A stretch of DNA of 64,000 bases from Perognathus longimembris pacificus (lineage: Eukaryota > Chordata > Mammalia > Rodentia > Heteromyidae): positions 7,437,297 through 7,501,296 of the forward strand of contig NC_063180.1 in the NCBI RefSeq assembly GCF_023159225.1, in the 5' to 3' direction. A program made the translations under genes and the position numbers. Positions 11,281 through 22,257 of the stretch are shown piece by piece. The notes below the pieces were generated by a model. It had not been told where the DNA came from, did no database searches, and saw only the letters and a program-made list of their open reading frames with translations. Positions within the stretch are counted from its first letter, which is position 1, and each line of letters opens with the position of its first letter.

Positions 11281-11295
11281 AAAAACCAATGAAGG

Positions 11296-12177
11296 AAGAG
11301 GGAGGGGAGGAGAGAAGGAAAGAAGGAGAAGAAGGAGGGAAGGAAGGAGTACCAACAATATTCGGGGGGAAAATCTCTTTTCGCTGTGTGTCCTGACAGG
11401 TCAAATAAAGGCAGTCTTGCAGTCTTGAGGTCTCTGGGGAACAGTCTCCCGGCTTGGGTGATGGCAGTTTTGGGGGGTGAGGCCCTTGGGGAGTTCCTCT
11501 TGGCTTCTGAGTGCTTCAATGGCTGCCTGGCTGTGGATGTCTGTTTTTCAAAGCAACAGTACTACAGAGCAAAGAACAGGAGCAGAACAACCCGAAATGC
11601 CCAAAGCTCTGTGTTTCCTGAGATTCAGCAGTTCCCATGAATAAACATTGTGACGGTTGTAACCGCTGGGTTAATTTGCAGAGCTCAGAAGATGTTGAGT
11701 CTGACCATGTACTGCTAGCTTTCTTGTTCACTTTTTTTTCCTGTCTCAAAAATCAGTAAAACTTCATTTGCTTTCATTCTTTCACCATTAACAGAAAACT
11801 GGAGAAAGCAAATGTTTGTGTTTACAAAGACAAACGGCCTCTTAACCCAGAGCAAAACCTCCACTGATGAGGGGAGAAGATAAAAGCGGCCCCCAGCCTC
11901 CTGAGCAGACCCTCAGAGTCTCCATCTTCTGCTGGGCCCGTAGGGCCCAAGAATCTGAGCAGCCAAATAGATCCCAGCCCCGCAGGTGGAGCAGAAGTCA
12001 TGCCGGACCAGGTGCTGGTGTGTAGTCACCAAGAAAACAGGAACCCGGCAGACACACACACAAAACAGGATTCATTTCAAGCACAGCTTTATTTTTTTTC
12101 TGTTTTGTTTTTAAATCAATAAAAGAAACTGGGCCCTAGAAGCTGCAGGGATCTAAGCAGCAGCAAGTTTGTGCATT
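11296..12177. other. no recognised gene
   Basis: A GA-rich stretch at 11296-11350 continues the SINE-adjacent tail. The rest shows no coding pattern. T-rich 12085-12110 and aatcaataaaag near 12120 are isolated. Confidence 0.4.
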
Positions 12178-12562
12178 TGTCCTTTTCTGTTTGTTTATAT
12201 ATGTTTATGTTATCACACTGCGCACACACTTTTATTTGCATGAAATTCTGCACCGTGTATACTAATTGTAGTAAAGTTACTTAACCCCCCCAAATTTCTA
12301 TAGCAACCCATTTTCTTAAGTTGAGGGCCAAATATTAAAATGCTATTTTTCACATCATTTATAATAATCTTGTTACAATCCATTTAACAAAGTTTGATTA
12401 GATTTCAGTGAAAATTATCTTCCAGAATAGGTCCCTCACACCCCAAGATTGGGGTTTAGTAACTTTACTACAATTAGTATATACAGTGCAGAATTTCATG
12501 CAAATAAAAGTGTGCCAGCAGTGTGATAATATAAACATATATAAATAAACAAAAAAAGGACA
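12178..12562. repeat. long imperfect inverted repeat (hairpin-capable)
   Basis: The left arm 12178-12287 and right arm 12451-12562 are reverse complements over about 110 bp with few mismatches. The spacer is about 163 bp and AT-rich. Each arm holds ATTTGCAT (12234-12241, and reversed at 12498-12505). It may be a non-autonomous DNA transposon with long terminal inverted repeats, an inverted duplication, or two opposed copies of one repeat. I could not name it. Confidence 0.85.
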
Positions 12563-12666
12563 CGTGCTTTCTTGTTCACCTTCCTGATCACTTCAGGGCC
12601 TCCTCCATCATCTTCATTGGTGTTCCATTTGGGACTTAGAGTAATTGGGTCAGAATATAAAACATT

Positions 12667-12745
12667 GATTTAGGGCTTAGTGGGAGACTACTTGCCTAGC
12701 ATGTATGAAGCCCTGGGTCGATTCCTCAGTACCACATAAACTTTG
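12667..12745 (+). repeat. ID-like SINE
   Basis: tgcctagcatgtatgaagcc with gattcctcagtaccacataa. Confidence 0.7.
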
Positions 12746-12749
12746 ATTT

Positions 12750-12928
12750 AGCTGGGTGCTGGTGGCTCAGTCTCACTTTGGAGGCTGCAAGCCCAGGCAG
12801 AAAAGTCTACAATTAATCACCAAAAATGAATCTGTGGCTCAAGTGGTAGAGCGCCAGCCTTGAGCGAAAACCTCAGGGACAGTCCTTGGGGCTTGAACTC
12901 AAGCCCCAAGACCAACACAAAAACAAAC
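12750..12928 (+). repeat. 7SL-head/Geo SINE with internally deleted head
   Basis: Head gctgggtgctggtggctcag, a shortened middle, Geo half gagcgccagccttgagcg and tail. Confidence 0.75.
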
Positions 12929-13442
12929 ATACAAACTGATTCATCACGAACATTGTAGATATATAACATTTAAATGTTTTTTGAAACCAGTAAATATACA
13001 ATTAAATGTGCAGATGTTAAGTATACAAGTTGTTGATTTTCCACAGTTACACATACCCAAACAGCTGACACTCTTATCTGCACATTCATATATAGACATT
13101 CAATAATTTGATACATAGTGTCCATCTCCCCAGAAGGGATGGCTCATTTCCATTTTCAGTCAACCTCCACCCCAAAAAGGTGCCGGCTCTTTGGATTTCA
13201 TTCATTATGGAGTTCTTTGCCCTTAGTAGTTTGCTTATATTGAAATTAAGTTTCCTATCCCAGAAATTAGTGTGAATGAATGACTCTTCTAAGTCAACAT
13301 AAGGTTTTTGCAGAGAACTGTTGCATATATCAGTAATTCAATTCTTTTTAGAATACGTGGTTTTCAAAAGAGTGCTTTGTAGTGCTCTATTATTATTATT
13401 CTTCCATGCTGTTGATGCCTACTTTTGTAAATTATAGTAAAA

Positions 13443-13446
<4 letters not shown>

Positions 13447-13494
<48 letters not shown>
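13447..13494 (-). repeat. (AC)n microsatellite at a SINE 3' end
   Basis: GT repeats on the plus strand, directly joined to the reversed SINE at 13495. Confidence 0.97.
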
Positions 13495-13495
<1 letters not shown>

Positions 13496-13715
13496 GGTAC
13501 TGGGGCTAGAACTCAGGACCTGGAGACTTTCCCTTAACCTTTTCCCTGAAGGCTGATACTCTACCACTGGAGCTATAGTACCACTTCCAGCTTTTCTGGC
13601 TAACTAGAGATAAGAAGCTTTTGGATTTGTCTGCCTAAGATAGCTTTGAACCATGTTCCTCAGATCTCAGCCTCCTGACTAGCTAGGAGACCAGGAATGA
13701 TCTACCAGTGACAGG
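13495..13715 (-). repeat. 7SL-head/Geo SINE
   Basis: tggtactggggctagaactc through ctggctaactagagataaga to cagcctcctgactagctagg. Confidence 0.8.
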
Positions 13716-14441
13716 CAAAACGCCTTCTTAATGAATGCATTTTTTTGGCATACATTCATAGTCCAAAAGTGTTTCATTGGGGGTAATCCAAAAGACCTTG
13801 AGTTTTTAAAACCAGAATTGGGTTATGCAAACATCCTAGGCTCTTGGTTCATTTTTTAATGTTCTTGAAATCACTTGTTGGCTGAAGATCAAGTTTTCTG
13901 GTGGGAAAGTCTTGTCTGAGCATTGGTGGGCTATAACAACTAAGTATTTGTCAGCAGGTAGATCATTGTGAGAAGAATATTGGAAGAACTTCCAGAGAAA
14001 TTAAGATATGCAAAAAAGTGTATCTCAAAAACCAATAAAACATGGTGTATCAAGTTTCCATATCTGCATGGATCTGTTTTTAGGTTCTCTGTTCTGTCTA
14101 TTCCTGTGCATATACCATATTGTGTTAATTAGGATAGCTTTAAAATACATCTTGATATTTGGCGGGGCAAGTTTCCACATCTTATTCATCATGAGTACCT
14201 TAACTTGTCTTGGGATTTGACTTTTCCACAGAAATTTTGGAATAAGTTTATATACTAGCCATGCTTTTAGCTCTGCAAACCCTACGCATTGCCACCTGTC
14301 CTGTTTGCATGCCAGACATACATTGATGGCATATAATATGACCCAATCACTTTACCATGGCCCTGCCTCTCTGTTACCACCACCTCTGGAAAGAAAAGGT
14401 CCTCTTCTGCCTGTTTCTCTTTTATTTATCTTATTTTTTGG

Positions 14442-14676
14442 TGCCTGTCCTGGGGCTTAGACTCAAGGTCTGGGCACCATTCCTTAAGTTTTTATACTTT
14501 TGCTCAAGGCTAGAGCTTTACCACTTAAGCCACAGCTTCGCTTCCAACTTTTTGGTGGTTCATTGCAGATAAGAGTCTCCTAAACTTCCTATCCAGGCAG
14601 GCTTTGAACCGTGACCCTCAGATCTCAGCCTCCTGAGTAGCTAGGATACAGGTGTGAGCATCTGTGCCTGGCTATT
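14442..14676 (-). repeat. 7SL-head/Geo SINE
   Basis: gtcctggggcttagactcaa through gataagagtctcctaaactt to agcctcctgagtagctagga. Confidence 0.82.
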
Positions 14677-15340
14677 TACATTCTTATTGGTAAACATAAA
14701 GCTGTCCACAGTAAGGAGTTTGAACATGACACTTGGATAAATTCAGATAATACTACGGAGGCGCATTTTTCAAACAAAATCCAGAGCCCAGATTCCCACC
14801 AAATCCTTATTGGCCTCTCAGACTCCAGCCCAGCATACATCCGCACTAATCACCACAAAGCCTTTAGGCCCCAGACCCTTGTGAAAGCCTGCCTTCCCTG
14901 CTCCCAGGGGCAGAAACCATGAAGAGTGCGGGCCCACCTTTCTGGGTCTCCCTTTGTCTCCGGATTGACTCCAGGGCTCCCTCATGTGGCCAAGCCCTGT
15001 ATTACATGTACGCGCATGGGATCTGCAAGGTGTTTTTGTTTTCTGGATCTACTGCAGTAACATTCCTAAGACTAAGAAGACCCTATTACAATAATAGCTT
15101 ACTAATTTCTTTAAAAAAAATCTTGTTGGTGTTTATTGCACCAGATAGAGCTATCAATTTACAGAAAGCAAATAGATTTAAAGTATTTCCAGAAACATGT
15201 ATGTATGTACCTTGTTTTCCTTTAGTGCCTTCAATTAAAATTATATAATTTTCTAATTAAAGGGCCCCCACAAATGTGTTAAGTTTATATTTAATTGTCA
15301 CTGTAAAATACATTTCTAGTAATCATTTTCTTGCCATTTG
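14677..15340. other. no recognised feature
   Basis: A 109-codon plus frame (14919-15248) has no recognisable family and runs into AT-rich sequence at its end. I treat it as chance. Confidence 0.35.
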
Positions 15341-15576
15341 TTGCTAGTACATGAGGACTCAGTAGATCTTTATTCTGTAAAGCAGCTACCCGGATAAGCT
15401 CTCTTATTGTCTATAGTAATATTCAGATTTTTTTTTGTTTTCAGTGTAGGCAATTGTGTTACCTGTAGGTAATTCGAATTTCATGTCGTCTCTTCTGTTC
15501 CATACAGGACTTCTGGTACAATCTTAAATAGAAATGATAGGGCATCCTGTCTTGTTCCTGGCCTATTATTTTATTT

Positions 15577-15667
15577 TATTATTATTTTAGTAGGGCTGGT
15601 GATAGGATCCAGGGCATTGAACATGCAAGGCAAGTCCTCTATCACTGAGTGATTTTGCTAGTCCTCG
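15577..15667 (-). repeat. ID-like SINE fragment
   Basis: agggctggtgataggatccagg with aggcaagtcctctatcactg, reversed and diverged. Confidence 0.6.
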
Positions 15668-15720
15668 TTCCTAACTATATGCAAATTATTACTAACATTC
15701 TACCACTAGAATAGCTCCTG

Positions 15721-15721
<1 letters not shown>

Positions 15722-15774
<53 letters not shown>

Positions 15775-15778
15775 GTGT
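15722..15778 (-). repeat. (AC)n microsatellite at a SINE 3' end
   Basis: GT-rich with TATG interruptions, followed immediately by a reversed SINE. Confidence 0.95.
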
Positions 15779-15779
15779 C

Positions 15780-15985
15780 CCTGTATTCGACTTGAATTGA
15801 GGGCCCCCATACTCTTTGTTGCTCAAGGCAGGCACTCTACCACTTGAGCCACAGCTCCAGTTCCAGTTTTTTGGTAGTTAAGTGGAGATATAAGCTCATG
15901 GAATTTCCTGCCTGGCCTGGATTTGAACCTTGATCCTCAGATCTCAAACTCTTGGGTAGTTACAGCCACTGGCACCCAGTTCCTG
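15780..15985 (-). repeat. 7SL-head/Geo SINE
   Basis: ttgctcaaggcaggcactct through ttgaaccttgatcctcagat to gccactggcacccag. Confidence 0.8.
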
Positions 15986-15997
15986 TAACTTCATTTT

Positions 15998-16207
15998 TTA
16001 TTTTTTATTTTTTTTTGCCAGTCCTGGGCTTTGGACTCAGGGCCTGAGCACTGTCCCTGGCTTCTTTTTGCTCAAGGCTAGCACTCTGCCACTTGAGCCA
16101 CAGCACCACTTCTGGCCGTTTTCTATATATGTGGTGCTGGGGAATCAAACCCCTGGCGTCATGTATGTGAGGCAAGCACTCTTGCCACCAGGCCATATTC
16201 CTAGCCC
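15998..16207 (-). repeat. IDL-Geo SINE with target duplication
   Basis: T-tail, Geo monomer, ID head ending catattcctagcccc. tcctgtaactt stands on both sides. Confidence 0.88.
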
Positions 16208-16261
16208 CTCCTGTAACTTTTTAATAGACTCTTTATCGAGTTAAGAATGTTCCCTTTCAGG

Positions 16262-16306
16262 GTTAAGTGTGGCTCAGTTGGTGGAGTGCCAGTCTTGGGC
16301 CAAAAA
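16262..16306 (+). repeat. isolated Geo-monomer fragment
   Basis: aagtgtggctcagttggtgg with agtgccagtcttgggcc. Confidence 0.5.
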
Positions 16307-16317
16307 TTAAAAGAATG

Positions 16318-16700
16318 TATCCTTAGTCTATTACTCTAACAATGTACCTGAGGCTCCATAATTTATAGGGAAAAGAGAGGTTTACTTCACAGTATGGGAG
16401 ACTGACAGCCCATGCTTGGGCGGCCTTTGGCCTTTGAGGACCTTGTGGTGGATCGCATCACAGTGTTCAGAACACTTGTTAGAAGAGAGACCATAGGGAG
16501 ACGAAAGCTGGAGAATGGCAGGGGATGGATGTGTGCTTTTCCCAGAAACTGACTCTTGCAGGAAGTACCGGGGCCCCTTAAGAACATTAATCCTGTCCTA
16601 GGGCAGTGCCCCCAGATAAGACCTATTCGCCTCTCTCTTCTTAATCCTGCCACATTGGGAACTGAGCTCTCTGCCATCCCTCACTGAGCGGCGCATGCAA
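16318..16700 (+). mobile_element. MaLR-like LTR remnant
   Basis: attactctaacaatgtacct, tccataatttataggg and gagaggtttacttcaca follow MST/THE1-type LTRs. A 96-codon minus frame through it is a by-product. Confidence 0.55.
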
Positions 16701-17183
16701 TCCAAATCCAAATCAGCAGTGAGCGTTGAATTGGGATCATTTCTTTTTCTCTATCTATTGAGATGATCAGAAGTTTTAATGTGGTGAATGCTGTTAATAG
16801 TATTTATAGAGTTTATGTTAATACTACACTTGCATTTCTGGCATAAGACAAACTTAGTCATGATGTATGATCTTTTTATATATCCCAAGATTAAGTTGGC
16901 TAATAGTTTTGTTTAGGGTTTCTGCATTTATGTTAAAAGTGAGATTGGCTTGTAATTTTCCTTTATATTTCATGTCTAGATTTTTACCTGTCATGACCTC
17001 ATAAATTAAACTGGAGAATTGTTCACTTCTCTGGGGGAGGTAGTGGTATTGGGGTTTGAACTCGAGGCCTCATAAATAGTTCATCTTTTAAAATATTTTT
17101 GGAAGAGATTCTATAATAGCATTACTCGTGCCTTGAAAATCTAGTAGAATTTTGCTGCAAAAATATCTTGGTGTGAGGTTGTG

Positions 17184-17185
<2 letters not shown>

Positions 17186-17223
<38 letters not shown>
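17186..17223 (+). repeat. (GT)n microsatellite
   Basis: Not at a SINE end. It lies within old L1 sequence. Confidence 0.95.
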
Positions 17224-17225
<2 letters not shown>

Positions 17226-17320
17226 GGACATTTTAGGCTACTGATATAATTTCTTTAATGACTTTAAGAATCGTCACTTTTGTCTCTAGATATGCACCTG
17301 TAAAGAACATGTAACTAGGA

Positions 17321-17378
17321 GGTGGGGAATTAGCTCAGTGGAATAGCAAGTTCAGTCCTCAACTCTGAAAAAAGAACA
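17321..17378 (+). repeat. ID-like SINE fragment
   Basis: ggggaattagctcagtggaa, with internal deletion before the A tail. Confidence 0.5.
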
Positions 17379-17424
17379 TGTAACTATATTGAAAAAAATT
17401 GATTTGAGTGTCTTTTAATCTTTT

Positions 17425-17655
17425 TTTTTGTGGTTGTGGGGCTTGAACTCTGGGCCTGGGTGCTGACCCTGAGCTCTTCAGCTCAAAGCTCCCACTCTAC
17501 GACTTTGAGCCACAGCACCACTTCTAGTTTTCTGGTGGTTAATTGGAGATAAGAGTCTCATGGTTTTCCTGCCCAGGCTGGGTCTGAACTGTGATCCTTA
17601 GATCTCTGCCTCCTGAGTAGCTAGGATTACAGGCGTGAGCCACCAGCGCCCGAAT
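17425..17655 (-). repeat. 7SL-head/Geo SINE
   Basis: Full reverse copy: ggggcttgaactctgggcct, ggttaattggagataagagt, tgagtagctaggattacagg. Confidence 0.85.
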
Positions 17656-17667
17656 CTTTTTGTAATT

Positions 17668-17750
17668 TTTATTTTTGGTGGGACTAGGGCTTGCACTCAA
17701 GACCTTGCACCTGCTATGCATGTGTTCTACCACTTGAGCTATACCTCCAG
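17668..17750 (-). repeat. ID-like SINE fragment
   Basis: ctagggcttgcactcaagac with taccacttgagctatacctcc. Confidence 0.6.
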
Positions 17751-18435
17751 CTTTATTTGCATTTATTTTGATTATTGCAGAAGCATGGGTTCCCTGAATG
17801 GCCTGAGCTGATTCTATCCCTCCTTTCTTGCAATTTTTGTGCATAAAATACTTTGACATTAAGGAAAGCTGTTGAGATAGTCCAGGCATTGTCTTCATTT
17901 CTCCCAGAACAGGATGCCTTGTAATGTTTAAGCTCAGAGTTCAGTGACCCTTAGGTATAAAGCCTGAAGTGGATTTCTTCAGGGGCTCACCAGCCACAGT
18001 ATGAAGTGACTCTATGCAGGTGTGACTCTATTTGCCCTGAGCAGCTTCCTTTCATATTAGGGGGCTGATGACCTTGAATCCTAGGCTTCTGTTCACCCTG
18101 ACTGTCTGTGATAAATCCACCACACCTGACTTGGGAAAGTGTTCTGTGTCACAGACTCAAGCAGCTGGTTTTCAGTGTGTGTCAGGACTCATACCAGACC
18201 GCAGAACCTGCTTGATCTGGGAGTCATAGCAGAAATGGGAAAAAAAAATGTAAAGTCCTCCTTGGATGCCCAGTGAATAGAATAGTTCCCCCCCGCCCCC
18301 CGGGCCCCTTCCACACCCCAGATGATACAAGGAGGGTGGGCATTCCTCTTCACAGTTGTTCATAAGGACATTTCTAACATGGACTTTTTACTTTTTATGT
18401 TTTTCTTTTTCTATGCTATTCCTTCCTTTCATTTC
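17751..18435. other. no recognised feature
   Basis: Apparently unique. A C-rich run lies at 18289-18306. Confidence 0.4.
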
Positions 18436-18495
18436 TTTCCTTCCTTCCTTCCTTCCTTCCTTCCTTCCTTCCTTCCTTCCTTCCTTCCTTCCTTC
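18436..18495 (-). repeat. (GGAA)n microsatellite at a SINE 3' end
   Basis: TTCC units on the plus strand leading into a reversed SINE. Confidence 0.95.
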
Positions 18496-18505
18496 TTCTT
18501 ATCTT

Positions 18506-18652
18506 TCCTTTTCCAGTACTGGGGTTTGAACTCAGGGCCTCATTTGGCTTGCTTACTCATCTGGTGCTCTACTACTTGAGCCATGCCTCCAGCCCAGCTT
18601 TCTTCAGTCTCCTGATTAGTTAGGATTGCAGGTGTGAGCCATGGGTGCCCCG
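18506..18652 (-). repeat. SINE, internally deleted 7SL-head/Geo type
   Basis: cagtactggggtttgaactc joined to tctcctgattagttaggatt; the middle is missing. Confidence 0.65.
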
Positions 18653-18872
18653 CTCACTCCTGTAATCCTAGCTACTCAGGAGGCCGAGATCTGAAGATTG
18701 TGGTTGAAAGCCAGCCCTGGTCAGGGAAAGTCATGAGACATTTATCTCCAATTAACTACCACAAAGCTGGAATTGGGGGTGTGGCTCAAGTAATAGGGCA
18801 CAACAATGTGTGAAAAAGCTGAGAGAGCTTGGGGCCCAGAGTTCAAGTCCCAGTACAGCACTGGTGTGCATG
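18653..18872 (+). repeat. 7SL-head/Geo SINE
   Basis: ctcctgtaatcctagctact through atctccaattaactaccaca to gttcaagtcccagtacagca. It ends in (AC)n. Confidence 0.82.
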
Positions 18873-18925
18873 TACACACACACACACACACACACCATAC
18901 ACACACACCACACACACACATACCA

Positions 18926-18969
<44 letters not shown>
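18873..18969 (+). repeat. compound (AC)n microsatellite at a SINE 3' end
   Basis: AC tracts separated by CATAC and CACC interruptions. Confidence 0.95.
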
Positions 18970-18971
<2 letters not shown>

Positions 18972-19414
18972 GCTGAGAGTGGAAGGAGCTGAAATGAACT
19001 CCACATTATGGAAAGAAGTGTTATATCATTGTTGTAATTATTTTCAACATGCCATGTGAAACTGTACCCTTTTTTTTCCTCTTGTATTCCTTTCCTGTGG
19101 TTTTACCCCTGCTATCACTGTATCTGATCTTAGTACCCTGGATACTGTATAAATGTGTATTAGAACTAGGGAAGGGAAAGGGAATACCAAAATTGAGAGA
19201 CAAAGGATAAAAAGACAAACAATTCCAAAAGCAATACTTACAAAGCTATTTGGTATAAACAACTGTACAACTCGTGGGGAGGAGAGGGAAAGGAGGATGG
19301 GGGAGGCGGGAGAATAATGAGGGAGGAGGTAACAAGTTGAACAAGAAATGTACTCACTGCCTTACATATGAAACTGTAACCCCTCTGTACTTCACTTTGA
19401 CAATAAAGAAAAAA
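18970..19414 (+). mobile_element. LINE-1 3' UTR fragment (younger family)
   Basis: The longest of the four copies here: atgccatgtgaaactgtacc, gagagacaaaggataaaaag, the GGGGAGG-rich core, aaactgtaacccctctgtac and gacaataaag with an A tail. Its 5' side touches a SINE and its (AC)n. Confidence 0.65.
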
Positions 19415-19415
19415 A

Positions 19416-20442
19416 AAGAGCAAAAAACCCCAAACCTTCACAGTCCTTCTGATTTTATACAGCTGAGGTGACAAGCATAGTGGTATATGCTATACCTGAA
19501 TCCTAGATTTATATGTGTTCAATACTAGTCTTAATAACCTAATGACTAGTTATCAATAACCTCTTGTTTTCAGTAATCTCTTGCTCAGACTGTATTCAAA
19601 TCAGTCCACCTAATGTTCACCTTCTGAATAGACAGGACCACCAGTGCCTGGCTCTGATGTTCACTTCTGAAGGTTGTTTTTCATCATACCTGGTCCTTCA
19701 TAGTGTTTTATTGTGTTCTTATTTTTGAAACTATTTTTTAGATATTTTATATAATTATTTCAGTCATTGAAGTGCATGGTGGTATTTCTCATGGTTTTGT
19801 GGTCATAGACTAAACTCCTATTGAGTTGCTTTGAACTGAGGTGTTCTCGTCCCCCCACCCCCATGGACTTGAATTTGCTACTGCTACTGCCAAGAACAAG
19901 GCAGTGCTTCATTTGTTTATTTGTGTGTCCCATTTATTTTCTGCCCTGGTAATTTTCCTGCCCTCTGAGTTTGGCAATTCTTTAAAAGTATGGATTTTTG
20001 TCTAGGAACCAGTTGTTATATAGCAGGAAGCCCGTCAGGAAGCCTTCAGGTCCTGTTAATTTCTGATCAGGGGAAACATTTGGGCTGTGGCCTAAAGTTA
20101 CCTCTTTAAGAGTCTGCTCTGCCTGTGACAGGGGTTACAGAAAGAAGCCAGATTTTTGTCCCAACAATGACAGCAGTGCTCACCTCACAGAGGGCTGTGG
20201 GAGTTGTGGTGAGGTGCTGGCCAGGACACAGAAGTCTCCATTTGAACAACCACCAGAGCATGGTTTGAGTATTTATGGATGACCAAACCGAGCCAAACTG
20301 ACCAAATGACCAATACAGACAATATGGAATTAATACAGAAATTTGTCAGGGAAAAATAAAATTACAATGAATAAAATCTACTTGGCATACTTTCCAGGAA
20401 ACACAATTAGATATGTTTCTCTTAAGACAAATGTTATAATCC

Positions 20443-20444
<2 letters not shown>
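19416..20444. other. no recognised gene
   Basis: AT-rich first half. No exon-like or named repeat is identified apart from scattered short homopolymers. Confidence 0.4.
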
Positions 20445-20514
<70 letters not shown>

Positions 20515-20526
20515 CCCGCATGCACA
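20445..20526 (-). repeat. (AC)n microsatellite at a SINE 3' end
   Basis: GT units, then CGCGCG, then the reversed SINE. Confidence 0.95.
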
Positions 20527-20738
20527 CGCCAATACTGGAGCTTGAACTTAGGGCCTGGGTGCTGTCTCTTAGCTTTTTCACTAAGGCTGGTGCTCTAGCC
20601 ACAGCACCACTTCTGGTTTTCTGGTGGTGAATTGGAGAAAAAAGTCTCTTGAACTTTCCTGCCCAGGTTGGCTGTGAACCACAATCCTCAGATCTCAGTC
20701 TCCTGAGTAGCTAGGATTACAAATGTGGCACCTGTCTT
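20527..20738 (-). repeat. 7SL-head/Geo SINE
   Basis: aatactggagcttgaactta through ctcctgagtagctaggattac. Confidence 0.82.
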
Positions 20739-21184
20739 CAAGAGTTTAAAAACCCCAAACCCCAGAACATTAGTTGTATGCTTCCCTGGCTCACTTTTCC
20801 AGTAATTAATTTTAACTACTGCATTCCCAGATCTCAATCTCCCTGTTTCTCTGCTGCTCTTACAACTCTTCTGACCTCTCCCAGTCTTTGATCATAAGGT
20901 CTAGGGTGTTTCATTCACAATCTCATCCCACCACAGCTGACTCCCCGGCCCCGCCCATTTCTTTCCTGCCCTGTGACTGGTCTGTGAGGCTGTTTTTCCT
21001 TGGTGGTGGGCTCTAGCACATATCACTACACATTCAGCCTGGCTACCCCAACACCAAACGCACCAGGAATCAGGCCTGGCTGAGGAGTGGCGCCAATCAG
21101 AGGCCGATCCAGTCCTGTGGAGCAATCTAGGGCATTTGGGATCCCAGGCCAAAAATATATGCCTGAAAGTCACAGGTTAAGTGC

Positions 21185-21190
21185 TTTATT
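21185..21190 (-). terminator. STEAP3: candidate distal polyadenylation signal of STEAP3
   Basis: AATAAA on the minus strand, about 2.4 kb after the stop codon. It is preferred over the proximal site because of the expected UTR length. Confidence 0.5.
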
Positions 21191-21897
21191 TTTTGCAGCT
21201 TCTTAGACAAACTCCATAAGGGAAAAACAAAATGCATAGACTCTGCCAATGACATAGATTTAACATGTGAACCTCAGGAGCTCCAGACCTTGTGGTTGAG
21301 GCACTTCTGTGCCAGAGGCACATAGACTATCCAGCTCAGGCTGCCTGGCAAGGTTTGGATACAAGGCCCATAGCTGATTGTCCTGTTGGGCTGGCAGGTG
21401 ACAGTTCCTCTGCCCCAACTGTTGCTTCCTGCCTCTCACTTGAAATCTTTTCTCCTGATCAACACCTTCAGCAGGAGGTAGGTGGGGGCAGGAACAGCTT
21501 AGATTAGGCCCTGTGTCATTGTCTTTGGTAAGAGAGAGGATCCCCAACCCCTTGTTGGGAAAAAGGAAGAACTGGAAAACGAAGGCAGCCAACACCCACT
21601 GTGGAGGATCTGGGGATTTCCACTGCTCGTGTTCTTCCCGCTTTCTATTAGCAGCTACTCCACAGGCCTGCACAGTGCCAAGCATGTGCTAACCTCTGAA
21701 TTGCTCATCCACTGTGCAGGGAGCCTTTTGGTGGGCAATGTTGGTGCTCCATCAGGGCCAATTTACTGCTTAAGTACTGTCTCCCAGCCTGGAACAGCAG
21801 TTGGGAGTACCTGCAGGGAGCAGCCCAGCGGCTCCCTCCTCCCCAACCAGCCCTAAACCTAACTAGAGGATCAGGTTTTTGCTCTGGGTGGTCTGTC

Positions 21898-21903
21898 TTT
21901 ATT
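21898..21903 (-). terminator. STEAP3: candidate proximal polyadenylation signal of STEAP3
   Basis: AATAAA on the minus strand, about 1.7 kb after the stop. Use of this site would give a shorter UTR that still contains the Tigger-like MITE. Confidence 0.35.
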
Positions 21904-22257
21904 GAAGGATGCTAATGTGAACTGGGCAGCAGGGGCACCCCATATTACACACTCCTGTCAGCCCTGCCCAGCCCTACTTTGAAAAGATGCTTCCAGGCAC
22001 AGGAGGGCTGTTGTGCTGGATGAGTGTTTAGTGGTGGATGGCTGGCTTCTTCAGGATTTGGGGAATTTGGACACTCCCTGTTTCTCTCCAAAGGAAGGAA
22101 CCCAGTTTGAGTGAATCAGTGGCAGATGGAGGGCAGAGGACTGGTGAATAGAGACCAGATGAGCCTGGCTGTAGTCTGGCCTTTTGTGCTTTGGGACACT
22201 GGCATTTTAGATTTGTACCTTTGGCATAAAAGGCCTTTCCAGCTGTTTTAAATGTAT

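Larger units (their letters stand above)
12950..17300 (-). mobile_element. old LINE-1 with ORF2 remnants, broken by later insertions
   Basis: Read antisense, blocks at 14030-14250 (ttctctgttctgtctattcc, ttaattaggatagctttaaa), 15340-15560 (atgatagggcatcctgtctt) and 16730-17290 (tctatctattgagatgatca, tttctgcatttatgttaaaa) fall in the order expected for L1 ORF2 from C-terminal part toward the reverse transcriptase. Bases 12950-13400 look like its 3' UTR. SINEs, microsatellites and a MaLR-like LTR interrupt it. It has stops in all frames and is dead. Confidence 0.7.

Noticed and set aside
18873..18969. CRISPR-like regular repeats
   Set aside because: Simple dinucleotide repeats in a mammalian genome, with no spacers.
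1..21000. Terminal exon of the next gene (C2orf76 ortholog lies downstream of STEAP3 in human)
   Set aside because: No sequence coding its conserved C-terminal end was found; it probably lies beyond the left edge.
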